Shown piece after piece: positions 1 to 6,121 of a stretch of DNA of 12,122 nucleotides. The DNA is from an uncultured Lachnobacterium sp. (GTDB lineage: Bacteria > Bacillota > Clostridia > Lachnospirales > Lachnospiraceae): positions 1 through 12,122 of the forward strand of contig URYB01000052.1 of assembly GCA_900552085.1 (NCBI GenBank), read 5' to 3'. The notes beneath the pieces are model-generated. The model saw nothing but the letters and a program-made list of their open reading frames with translations, made no database searches and was not told the DNA's origin. The first letter of the stretch is position 1, and the number at the start of each line of letters is the position of its first letter. The position numbers were made by a program, and so were the translations under genes.

Positions 1-1
1 A

Positions 2-1237
2 CCAGAGATTCTTCCGGAAGTGGTATGCCCGGTTTGCGGCGGACAGATCAAAAAGACCGCTTTTGGATATGGATGTATGAATTATCGGCCGGATGACGAG
101 AAGAGCTGTCGTTTTTCCATTGGAACGATTGCGGGAAAGACACTTCCTGCAAATGCTGTAAAACAATTACTTACGACCGGAAAGACAGATACGATTCGCG
201 GATTTAAATCAAAATCCGGTAAAAAATTTGATGCCTGTCTTGTGTTAGAAAAGGATGAGGCGGGAAAAACAGGGATACAGTTTGACTTTGAACATGTTGA
301 ACAGAAGAAAGTCAGGGATGTCAAGTGCCCATTGTGTGGCGGAGAGATTGTCGCAACTTCTTTTGGATATGGCTGTGCCAATTATGATCCAAAAGATGAG
401 ACGAGTTGCCGTTTTTCCATTGGAAAAATGGCAGACAAATCTTTTACAGAAGCGCAGGTACGTCAGCTACTGACGAAAGGTGTCACAGAGACAATCCGTG
501 GCTTTAAGTCCAAAACCGGAAAACGGTTTGATGCCAGAGTCGCTTTGAACAAAGATGAGGCGGGAAAAGTTATTGGACTGAAATTTGATTTTGACAATGT
601 AGAAGCCAAAAAAGTCAAGGATGTTGTCTGTCCGAAGTGCGGAGGAGCGATTGTTGTCGCACCATTTGGCTTTGTGTGTGAAAACAATAAGAAAGACGAT
701 CTGCAAAGTTGTAACTTCATTGTTGGAAAGATCGCCAGTGTAAAGATAAAAGAGTCACAGTTAAAAGAACTTTTAACAAAAAAGAAAACGGATGTGATTG
801 AAGGCTTTGTTGCAAAAACAGGCATGAAATTTGATGCACCGTTAAAGCTGACTGAGGAAGGCGATATTACATTTGACTTCCCGGAGAAACCAAAACCGGT
901 AGAAACGAAAGTGAGATGTCCGCGGTGCGGCAAAATGCTGATGAAAAGTCAGTGGCGCTATGAGTGCGGCTGTGGATTCAAAATATGGCATACGGTCGCA
1001 AAAGTGGAACTTTCAGAAGAAATCATGAATGAACTTCTGACAACCGGGAAAACAAAGAAGAAGGTGACTGGTTTTACATCCAAGGCGGGAAATGTTTTTG
1101 ACACCTGTCTGAAATATGAAAATGAGCAGATTACATTCGATTTTGATAATCCGGGCGAAGAAGAAAAACAGGAACCGGAACAGAAAAAGCAGAATTTGAA
1201 TGAACAGATTCCAACTGATGTTGCAGAAAATAAATAG
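2..1237 (+). CDS. topB: DNA topoisomerase III (type IA), C-terminal zinc-ribbon repeat region, 5' end outside window
   Basis: The reading frame is open to the left edge with no ribosome binding site in front of the first possible start (GTG at 20), so this is the 3' part of a longer gene. What is visible is four tandem units of about 100 residues. Counting from the GTG, each begins with a CxxC pair: C3/C6, C103/C106, C204/C207, C300/C303. The first three units also have a third and fourth Cys (C19/C30, C119/C130, C220/C231), then a Phe/Ile-Gly strand, a 'LLT.GKT' helix and a 'GF.SK.G..FDA' strand. This matches the topoisomerase C-terminal repeat family (Toprim_Crpt). In type IA enzymes such repeats follow the catalytic core and bind single-stranded DNA. 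Unit 4 is divergent (C316/C318) and is followed by a Glu/Gln/Lys-rich tail. No toprim or catalytic Tyr region lies in the window, so topB is inferred from the tail alone; another protein with these repeats is possible. Confidence 0.75.
   Translation, partial: PEILPEVVCPVCGGQIKKTAFGYGCMNYRPDDEKSCRFSIGTIAGKTLPANAVKQLLTTGKTDTIRGFKSKSGKKFDACLVLEKDEAGKTGIQFDFEHVEQKKVRDVKCPLCGGEIVATSFGYGCANYDPKDETSCRFSIGKMADKSFTEAQVRQLLTKGVTETIRGFKSKTGKRFDARVALNKDEAGKVIGLKFDFDNVEAKKVKDVVCPKCGGAIVVAPFGFVCENNKKDDLQSCNFIVGKIASVKIKESQLKELLTKKKTDVIEGFVAKTGMKFDAPLKLTEEGDITFDFPEKPKPVETKVRCPRCGKMLMKSQWRYECGCGFKIWHTVAKVELSEEIMNELLTTGKTKKKVTGFTSKAGNVFDTCLKYENEQITFDFDNPGEEEKQEPEQKKQNLNEQIPTDVAENK
26..1150 (+). repeat. Four tandem protein-coding zinc-ribbon repeats (about 300 bp each)
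   Basis: Units begin near 26, 326, 629 and 917. Units 1 and 2 are the most alike and share DNA segments such as the 'ttttggatatgg' blocks at 61 and 361, the 'cgtttttccattggaa' blocks near 110 and 410, and a 'gatgaggcgggaaaa' block near 255 and 555. Units 3 and 4 are progressively more diverged. This pattern suggests duplication of a unit inside the topoisomerase tail, with units 1 and 2 being either the most recent copies or the most homogenised. Confidence 0.8.
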
Positions 1238-1261
1238 AAGTATAATTTAAGGAGTGTAAAA

Positions 1262-1942
1262 ATGGAAAACGCAAAAATAGCAAACATGTATGATCTGTCA
1301 CAGACAATCGCGGGAGAGTATCTTGCCCAGTTTACCTATCCATGGGAGGCGTTAAAAGGAATCAGTGATTTTATTAAAAAACTTGGACCGACACTTGACC
1401 CGGAAGTATACGAGAAACTTGGAGAAAATATCTGGGTGGCAAAGAATGCAACAGTTGCAGAAACCGCATGCCTGAACGGACCGCTGATCATTGATGAAGA
1501 GGCAGAAATCCGCCATTGTGCTTTTATCCGAGGAAGTGCTATCGTTGGAAAAGGCTCGGTAGTAGGAAATTCAACGGAAATTAAGAATGATATTATTTTT
1601 AATTCCGTACAGGTGCCACATTACAATTATGTTGGAGATTCTATTCTTGGCTATAAATCGCATATGGGAGCAGGATCTATCACTTCCAATGTGAAATCTG
1701 ACAAAACTCTGGTCGTTGTCAAGGATAATCGTGATTCTGGAGAACAAATTGAAACTGGACTTAAGAAGTTTGGCGCGATGCTTGGAGATTATGTAGAGGT
1801 TGGATGTAATTCTGTATTGAACCCGGGAACTGTAATTGGAAGAAACTGCAATGTCTATCCGCTTTCATCTGTGCGCGGGGTAATTCCGGCAGGGCATATT
1901 TTTAAAGATGCACAGCATGTTGTGAAAAAGGATGCAAAATAG
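1262..1942 (+). CDS. Left-handed beta-helix (hexapeptide repeat) protein, GlmU acetyltransferase-domain-like
   Basis: 226 residues, with AAGGAG at 1249-1254 ahead of the ATG. An alpha-helical N-terminus (about 1-55) precedes imperfect hexapeptide coils (about 56-210, for example 'AIVGKGSVVGNSTEI' and 'GTVIGRNCNVYPLSSV'), the signature of the left-handed beta-helix acyltransferase fold. Residues 118-130 (VPHYNYVGDSILG) closely resemble the GlmU segment that carries the catalytic His, with H120 in its place. GlmU itself has a nucleotidyltransferase domain of more than 200 residues in front; here there is none. Such short proteins are often labelled 'UDP-N-acetylglucosamine pyrophosphorylase', which the missing domain argues against. 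A sugar N-acyltransferase or sugar-nucleotide binding role is the reasonable inference, but the substrate is unknown. It starts 24 bases after topB, so the two are probably co-transcribed. No terminator is seen after it. Confidence 0.75.
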   Translation: MENAKIANMYDLSQTIAGEYLAQFTYPWEALKGISDFIKKLGPTLDPEVYEKLGENIWVAKNATVAETACLNGPLIIDEEAEIRHCAFIRGSAIVGKGSVVGNSTEIKNDIIFNSVQVPHYNYVGDSILGYKSHMGAGSITSNVKSDKTLVVVKDNRDSGEQIETGLKKFGAMLGDYVEVGCNSVLNPGTVIGRNCNVYPLSSVRGVIPAGHIFKDAQHVVKKDAK

Positions 1943-2091
1943 AAAAAGAAAATGCAGAAAAAACGCGGATGTACGAAAAAAAGTGCCAATAAGTACTAGA
2001 CTTATGAAAAAAAATATGCAAAAATACTATCGGTATGTCAAATGGTAACAAAGTTTATCATATACAATTAACATGCGAAAGGAGTCTTAAA

Positions 2092-2784
2092 ATGATTTAC
2101 ACAAAGGAAGTTGAAAACATGTGTCCTGTTGCTAAGGGCGCAAAACATGAGCCAGCTCCTATCCCAGAAGAAGGAAAATGGGTTCATTCCAAGAAAATTG
2201 AGGACATTTCAGGATTTACACACGGTGTTGGCTGGTGTGCACCACAGCAGGGTGCCTGCAAGCTTTCCCTTAATGTAAAGAACGGTATCATCGAGGAAGC
2301 ACTCGTTGAGACTATCGGTTGCTCTGGTATGACTCATTCAGCTGCTATGGCTGCAGAAGTATTACAGGGTAAGACAATTCTGGAAGCTTTAAATACAGAC
2401 TTAGTTTGTGACGCTATCAACACAGCTATGAGAGAGCTTTTCTTACAGATCGTATACGGACGTACACAGTCTGCATTCTCTGATGACGGACTTGCAGTAG
2501 GTGCTGGTCTTGAAGATTTAGGAAAGGGACTTCGTTCTCAGGTTGGTACAATGTACGCAACAAAAGAGAAAGGTGTTCGTTACCTTGAGATGGCTGAGGG
2601 ATATGTTACAGGTATCGCTCTTGATGAGAACAACGAGGTTATTGGTTACCAGTTCGTTTCTCTTGGAAAGATGACTGACTTCATTAAGAAGGGTGATGAT
2701 CCTAATACAGCTTGGGAGAAAGCTAAGGGTCAGTACGGCCGTGTGGACGATGCAGTTAAGATTATCGATCCACGTCAGGAATAA
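2092..2784 (+). CDS. IscU/NifU N-terminal-like iron-sulfur scaffold family protein, partner of GGGtGRT protein
   Basis: 230 residues from the ATG at 2092, chosen because GAAAGGAG (2077-2084) sits 7 bases upstream. An in-frame ATG at 2035 has no such site, and a third ATG at 2119 with AAAGGAAG upstream is possible. Residues 45-110 follow the IscU/NifU N-terminal pattern: 'GACKLSLNVKNGIIEEA' with C56, 'TIGCSGMTHSAAMAAE' with C77, and C106 further on, comparable to the three cluster-ligand Cys of IscU. C11 and C49 are extra. The C-terminal 100 residues are not part of the classical scaffold and look specific to this family. It is 20 bases upstream of the GGGtGRT gene, so they form an operon. The family is commonly annotated as an iron-sulfur cluster assembly scaffold, but I know of no demonstrated biochemical role. 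A TACAAT hexamer at 2063-2068 could be a -10 element, but no -35 matches it. Confidence 0.8.
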   Translation: MIYTKEVENMCPVAKGAKHEPAPIPEEGKWVHSKKIEDISGFTHGVGWCAPQQGACKLSLNVKNGIIEEALVETIGCSGMTHSAAMAAEVLQGKTILEALNTDLVCDAINTAMRELFLQIVYGRTQSAFSDDGLAVGAGLEDLGKGLRSQVGTMYATKEKGVRYLEMAEGYVTGIALDENNEVIGYQFVSLGKMTDFIKKGDDPNTAWEKAKGQYGRVDDAVKIIDPRQE

Positions 2785-2804
2785 TTGGAAAGGAGAACGA
2801 TATA

Positions 2805-3818
2805 ATGGCATCATTATTTGAAGGATATGAAAGAAGAATTGACCAGATTAACGCTGTTTTAAATAGCTATGGTATCAGCTCTATCGAAGAAGCTGAGAAA
2901 ATTACAAAGGACGCTGGACTTGACGTATATGATCAGGTTAAGAAGATTCAGCCAATTTGTTTCGAGAACGCTTGCTGGGCTTACACTGTAGGTGCTGCAA
3001 TCGCAATCAAGAAAGGATGCAAGAGAGCCGCTGACGCTGCTGCTGCAATCGGAGAGGGACTTCAGGCATTCTGTATTCCTGGATCTGTAGCAGATCACCG
3101 TAAAGTAGGTCTTGGACATGGTAACCTTGGAAAGATGCTCCTTGAGGAGGAGACAGAGTGCTTCTGTTTCTTAGCTGGACATGAGTCATTCGCAGCTGCT
3201 GAAGGTGCTATCGGTATCGCAGAGAAGGCTAACAAAGTTCGTAAGCAGCCACTTCGCGTTATCTTAAATGGTCTTGGAAAAGACGCAGCTCAGATTATTT
3301 CCCGTATCAACGGATTTACATTCGTAGAGACAAAGTATGATTACAAGGCTGCAAAGCTTAATGTTGTATATGAGAAAGCATACTCTGATGGACTTCGTGC
3401 AACTGTAAAATGTTACGGTGCTGACGATGTTCAGGAAGGTGTTGCAATCATGCATCATGAGAACGTAGGTGTTTCCATCACTGGTAACTCTACAAACCCA
3501 ACACGTTTCCAGCATCCAGTTGCAGGTACATACAAGAAAGAATGTATCGAGCAGGGTAAGAAGTACTTCTCAGTAGCATCCGGCGGTGGTACAGGACGTA
3601 CACTTCACCCAGATAACATGGCTGCAGGTCCTGCTTCTTATGGTATGACAGATACTATGGGACGTATGCACTCTGATGCACAGTTCGCAGGATCTTCTTC
3701 CGTACCAGCTCACGTTGAGATGATGGGTCTTATCGGAATGGGTAACAACCCAATGGTTGGTGCTACAGTAGCAGTTGCTGTATCTGTTGAGGAAGCTGCC
3801 AAGGCTGGTAAGTTCTAA
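2805..3818 (+). CDS. GGGtGRT protein
   Basis: 337 residues starting MASLFEGYERR, with AAAGGAGA at 2789-2796 as ribosome binding site. The family is named for the motif seen here at residues 260-266 (GGGTGRT, followed by LHPDNMAAGP). Other notable features are Gly/Ala-rich stretches throughout, a run of Cys (C52, C57, C72, C90, C119, C121, C203, C247), 'GLGHGNLGK' at 102-110 and 'MHHENVGVSITGNSTNP' at 216-232. There is no signal peptide or clear membrane segment, so it is probably cytosolic. It directly follows the IscU/NifU-like gene and is closed by a strong terminator at 3849, so the two form a dedicated two-gene unit. Both genes use a narrow set of codons (many gct, gtt, ctt, ggt), unlike the AT-rich genes that follow, which suggests high expression. 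The molecular function is unknown; a metal or iron-sulfur partner protein is an inference from the neighbour. Confidence 0.88.
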   Translation: MASLFEGYERRIDQINAVLNSYGISSIEEAEKITKDAGLDVYDQVKKIQPICFENACWAYTVGAAIAIKKGCKRAADAAAAIGEGLQAFCIPGSVADHRKVGLGHGNLGKMLLEEETECFCFLAGHESFAAAEGAIGIAEKANKVRKQPLRVILNGLGKDAAQIISRINGFTFVETKYDYKAAKLNVVYEKAYSDGLRATVKCYGADDVQEGVAIMHHENVGVSITGNSTNPTRFQHPVAGTYKKECIEQGKKYFSVASGGGTGRTLHPDNMAAGPASYGMTDTMGRMHSDAQFAGSSSVPAHVEMMGLIGMGNNPMVGATVAVAVSVEEAAKAGKF

Positions 3819-3848
3819 GATAAAATATAATAAGAACATGATTTTGAG

Positions 3849-3878
3849 GGCCTCTGGAGAAATCCGGAGGTCTTTTTT
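3849..3878 (+). terminator. Intrinsic terminator of the scaffold/GGGtGRT operon
   Basis: A 10-bp stem (3849-3858 with 3863-3872, two G-U pairs) closed by a GAAA tetraloop and followed by six T (3873-3878). It lies 30 bases after the GGGtGRT stop. A near copy occurs at 4639-4670. Confidence 0.9.
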
Positions 3879-3883
3879 GCTTT

Positions 3884-3913
3884 TTGAAATGATGGAATTT
3901 ACAAGTGTAAAAT
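3884..3913 (+). promoter_or_regulatory. Candidate sigma-A promoter for the lipoprotein gene
   Basis: TTGAAA (3884-3889) and TAAAAT (3908-3913) with an 18-base spacer, each one base off consensus. It lies directly after the terminator. The predicted leader to the gene at 4073 is about 150 bases and contains an inverted repeat. The same arrangement recurs at 4672-4700. Confidence 0.45.
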
Positions 3914-3991
3914 TTCTATATCTACATAAAATGAGAATGCAGACATGAATTTGTTGTAGACATCATAGACATAGAGTGTTATCATTTTTTC

Positions 3992-4021
3992 AATACACTT
4001 TTAAAAGGGAAGAAGTGTATT
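3992..4021 (+). repeat. Inverted repeat in the lipoprotein gene leader
   Basis: A perfect 9-bp inverted repeat, AATACACTT (3992-4000) and AAGTGTATT (4013-4021), separated by 12 bases, about 50 bases upstream of the lipoprotein start. There is no T-run after it, so it is not a typical terminator. An operator or a leader RNA hairpin are both possible. Three copies of AGACAT lie just upstream (3941, 3958, 3967). Confidence 0.5.
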
Positions 4022-4072
4022 ATGGCATAGACGTATAGGATATGCGCAGAAAAAATAAGGGAGTCTGGTTAT

Positions 4073-4612
4073 ATGAAAAAATTTTTATGCACTTGTTTGG
4101 TTGGAATTCTTATTGTACTTAGTTTGATTGGTTGCGGAACGATTGAAAAAACGAGAGTTCAAGACGGAAAATTCACTTTCAGTTCGGATGAGTTTATTCA
4201 CATTTCAGAAAAATTACTTCAAAAGCACAAGGATGCAAATATTTCATTTGGGGAAATGGAAGATTTATCCAATGGTCAGATGTGCGAAATCTCTATTGGA
4301 GATAGAAAGGGATTAAATTACTATGGATTTCTTTTGTCAGAGGAGGGCGAGGTAGAATCTGTTGCAGTAATGATTGATACTTCAGAGAAAGCACAGAATA
4401 GTGAAGATGATATTAAGTTTATGCTGGAATTGTTTATTATGTCATGTGATCCAACACTTTCAGCAGATGAGGCAGATGAAATGATACATTCTATGGAAAA
4501 GAAAAATACAGATGATTCTAAGTTTAAAGATAAGAATGGGATACGGTATAGAATGTGGGAATCGGATGCAAGTGGGTATCAATTGATGGCTTATCCAGCA
4601 CAGGAAGAGTAA
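4073..4612 (+). CDS. Small secreted lipoprotein, function unknown
   Basis: 179 residues. The N-terminus is a lipoprotein signal: Lys at 2-3, a hydrophobic stretch at 4-19 and a lipobox LIGC at 18-21, so C21 should be the lipidated mature N-terminus anchored outside the membrane. The mature part is acidic and probably globular, with an Asp/Glu-rich segment at about 115-155 and a likely beta-rich end ('GIRYRMWESDASGYQLMAYP'). I do not recognise a family. AAGGGAG (4056-4062) precedes the ATG by 10 bases. It stands alone as a transcription unit, between a promoter at 3884 and its own terminator at 4639. Base composition is clearly more AT-rich than the upstream operon, in line with an accessory gene. 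Confidence 0.75.
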   Translation: MKKFLCTCLVGILIVLSLIGCGTIEKTRVQDGKFTFSSDEFIHISEKLLQKHKDANISFGEMEDLSNGQMCEISIGDRKGLNYYGFLLSEEGEVESVAVMIDTSEKAQNSEDDIKFMLELFIMSCDPTLSADEADEMIHSMEKKNTDDSKFKDKNGIRYRMWESDASGYQLMAYPAQEE

Positions 4613-4638
4613 TTTAATCTGGCGATAATAAACGAAGT

Positions 4639-4670
4639 AGACCTTTGGAGAAATCCGGAGGTCTGTTTCT
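4639..4670 (+). terminator. Intrinsic terminator after the lipoprotein gene (near copy of 3849-3878)
   Basis: An 11-bp stem (4639-4649 with 4654-4664, two G-U pairs) with a GAAA loop and an imperfect T-tract (gtttct). Nineteen consecutive bases (4646-4664) are identical to 3855-3873 in the upstream terminator. Confidence 0.75.
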
Positions 4671-4671
4671 A

Positions 4672-4700
4672 TTGGCATGAAATTGACATTAGAGTAAAAT
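4672..4700 (+). promoter_or_regulatory. Candidate sigma-A promoter for the barstar-like gene
   Basis: TTGGCA (4672-4677) and TAAAAT (4695-4700) with a 17-base spacer. Transcription would start near 4707, giving a short leader to the ATG at 4735. This is one reason to prefer that start over 4714. It parallels the promoter at 3884-3913. Confidence 0.45.
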
Positions 4701-4734
4701 TTTTGAAGAACTGATGAAGAAAGGAAAGCAAAAA

Positions 4735-5010
4735 ATGAAATATATATCATTAGATGGAAATCTTTTTAAAGATGTTGCGATTACACACAAGATATTGAAA
4801 GAAAAATTGGAATTACCTGATTATTATGGGCAAAATTTAGACGCACTATGGGATTGCCTGACTGGTTTTATTGAATTGCCGGTTTGCATAAAGTGGAGTA
4901 ATTATAAGGCAAGTTGTCGTTATTTGGGAGAATACGCCGAAAAGTTAAGAAATGTATTCGAGGATGCCGCAGAAGAACTTGATGGTTTTTCATTTTGTAT
5001 TGATGATTAA
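4735..5010 (+). CDS. Barstar-family ribonuclease inhibitor (orphan)
   Basis: 91 residues from the ATG at 4735. An in-frame ATG at 4714 would add seven residues (MKKGKQK), but it has no ribosome binding site and lies almost at the predicted transcript start, whereas AAAGGAAAG (4720-4728) fits 4735. Barstar is about 90 residues, as here. The sequence opens with a beta strand (MKYISLDG) and a helix, then the family hallmark 'LPDYYGQNLDALWDCLTG' (about 25-42). That segment contains the loop and helix that block the active site of barnase-type RNases. The C-terminus (EELDGFSFCIDD) matches the last strand. Barstar-like proteins are cytosolic antidotes. No barnase-type toxin gene is in the window, so the partner may be elsewhere, lost, or supplied by competitors. 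It is followed 57 bases later by an unrecognised gene with its own promoter. Confidence 0.85.
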   Translation: MKYISLDGNLFKDVAITHKILKEKLELPDYYGQNLDALWDCLTGFIELPVCIKWSNYKASCRYLGEYAEKLRNVFEDAAEELDGFSFCIDD

Positions 5011-5023
5011 ATCGGAAAAGTAA

Positions 5024-5032
5024 TGTTATAAT
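5024..5032 (+). promoter_or_regulatory. Extended -10 promoter element upstream of the 5068 gene
   Basis: TGTTATAAT, a perfect -10 hexamer (5027-5032) with the TGn extension and no good -35. Transcription would start near 5039, leaving room for the ribosome binding site (TAGGAG) before the ATG at 5068. Confidence 0.45.
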
Positions 5033-5067
5033 CAGGAATACTATTTAGTTGCTAGGAGATAAGAAAT

Positions 5068-5967
5068 ATGGATACGGACTGCTTATCCAACATGTATTTT
5101 GAAAAATTAAATAACAAGGAAGTGGCTGAATTGCTTCATTTGTTTGAAAAGAATCCTGATACAGAATCGGATGTTTTTTTAGACTTAAAAGATTGCATTT
5201 GGCAAGAAGGAATCTGTAATCACGATTTTTATATTGTAACGCCACAGTTGATTCGAATTGCTGCAAATATAGATTTTTCTGTTTCAAAAGATTTGTGGAG
5301 CTATTTGGGGTGTTGGATTTCAACGCAAGAGCATGACAGAAATGTTGTTGATGGTGAAATATTAAATGCTTTTGATCTGGCTTTAGAATATGCAGAAAAA
5401 GAATGCATAAAACAGATTCGTATGATAGAAAAAATGGATGATCTTGACGCACAATATTTGTATGCTTCTTTGTTTGCATTTGCAAAGCATCGCTTCGGAT
5501 ATATGACATTAGCCGCATACAAGGATGATATAATTGGAACATCCTGTGCTAAATGTCCGAATGGACATATGAATGATTTTTCAATTTATAATTCTTGTAT
5601 TGTTCCATATGAAGGCGAAGAGAAAGCTTGTGATATAGCAAACGTTACAGATGTTATGGAAGAATATTCAAAAAGAAAAGACAATCCGTGGAAAGCATTT
5701 GCAGACAGATTTAGAAAAATAATAGATTTGGAAGAAGTAGATTCACAGATAAAAAAGCATTTTGAACTTTCATACAACATCGTATGCAATGGAGTGACAA
5801 AAGATTTGAATTTAAAATATGCATTTTCGTTATATGGTTGTTTGCTATATTGCAATGGTTCCTTAAAGGAGAGCATGAGAGCATTTCATGCATGGGATAA
5901 GGTGTGCTGCAACGAGTGTAAAGAATATTTCATTTTTGCAGAAGGCTGGTGCGAAGTTGAATATTGA
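5068..5967 (+). CDS. Cys-rich, mainly alpha-helical protein of unknown function
   Basis: 299 residues, with CTAGGAGA (5053-5060) before the ATG. There is no signal peptide or membrane segment, so it is probably cytosolic. Residues 55-150 look like amphipathic helix pairs ('TPQLIRIAANIDFSVSKDLWSYLGCW', 'AQYLYASLFAFAKHRFGYMTLAAY') reminiscent of HEAT-type helical repeats. A short Cys/His cluster follows (C160, C163, H167), then an acidic segment (181-200) and a second helical region. It has 16 Cys (about 5 percent), with a cluster near the C-terminus (C280, C281, C284, C295). The layout of helical repeats plus a small 'CxxC' site reminds me of some proposed immunity proteins, and the barstar-like neighbour fits that. 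This is inference only; I cannot assign a family. The gene is AT-rich like its two upstream neighbours. No terminator is seen after it. Confidence 0.75.
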   Translation: MDTDCLSNMYFEKLNNKEVAELLHLFEKNPDTESDVFLDLKDCIWQEGICNHDFYIVTPQLIRIAANIDFSVSKDLWSYLGCWISTQEHDRNVVDGEILNAFDLALEYAEKECIKQIRMIEKMDDLDAQYLYASLFAFAKHRFGYMTLAAYKDDIIGTSCAKCPNGHMNDFSIYNSCIVPYEGEEKACDIANVTDVMEEYSKRKDNPWKAFADRFRKIIDLEEVDSQIKKHFELSYNIVCNGVTKDLNLKYAFSLYGCLLYCNGSLKESMRAFHAWDKVCCNECKEYFIFAEGWCEVEY

Positions 5968-6121
5968 GTTGGAGACAAAACGCCATGATTGTAAATATAA
6001 ATCTTTTCATCAAATTTCCTTGCCTTTTTATTGGCAGAATGATACGATTAATATGTTGTATGTCGAAAGCAGGTAAAACGACTCGGCAGAATAACAAATT
6101 GAGCAATGGTGGAAGTAAAAC

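Noticed and set aside
1241..1246. Perfect TATAAT between topB and the beta-helix gene
   Set aside because: A transcript starting from it would begin at or inside the ribosome binding site (AAGGAG, 1249-1254), and no -35 lies at a proper distance.
2035..2091. Longer N-terminus for the NifU-like protein from the ATG at 2035
   Set aside because: No ribosome binding site precedes 2035, and the added 19 residues do not resemble the family. GAAAGGAG before 2092 is much better.
4714..4734. Seven-residue extension of the barstar-like protein
   Set aside because: No ribosome binding site, and it lies almost at the predicted transcript start. Barstar proteins usually start at the first beta strand, as at 4735.
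5045..5542. Minus-strand open frame of 165 codons over the Cys-rich gene
   Set aside because: No ribosome binding site and no domain. The plus-strand gene has a good ribosome binding site, an extended -10 promoter and a plausible protein composition.
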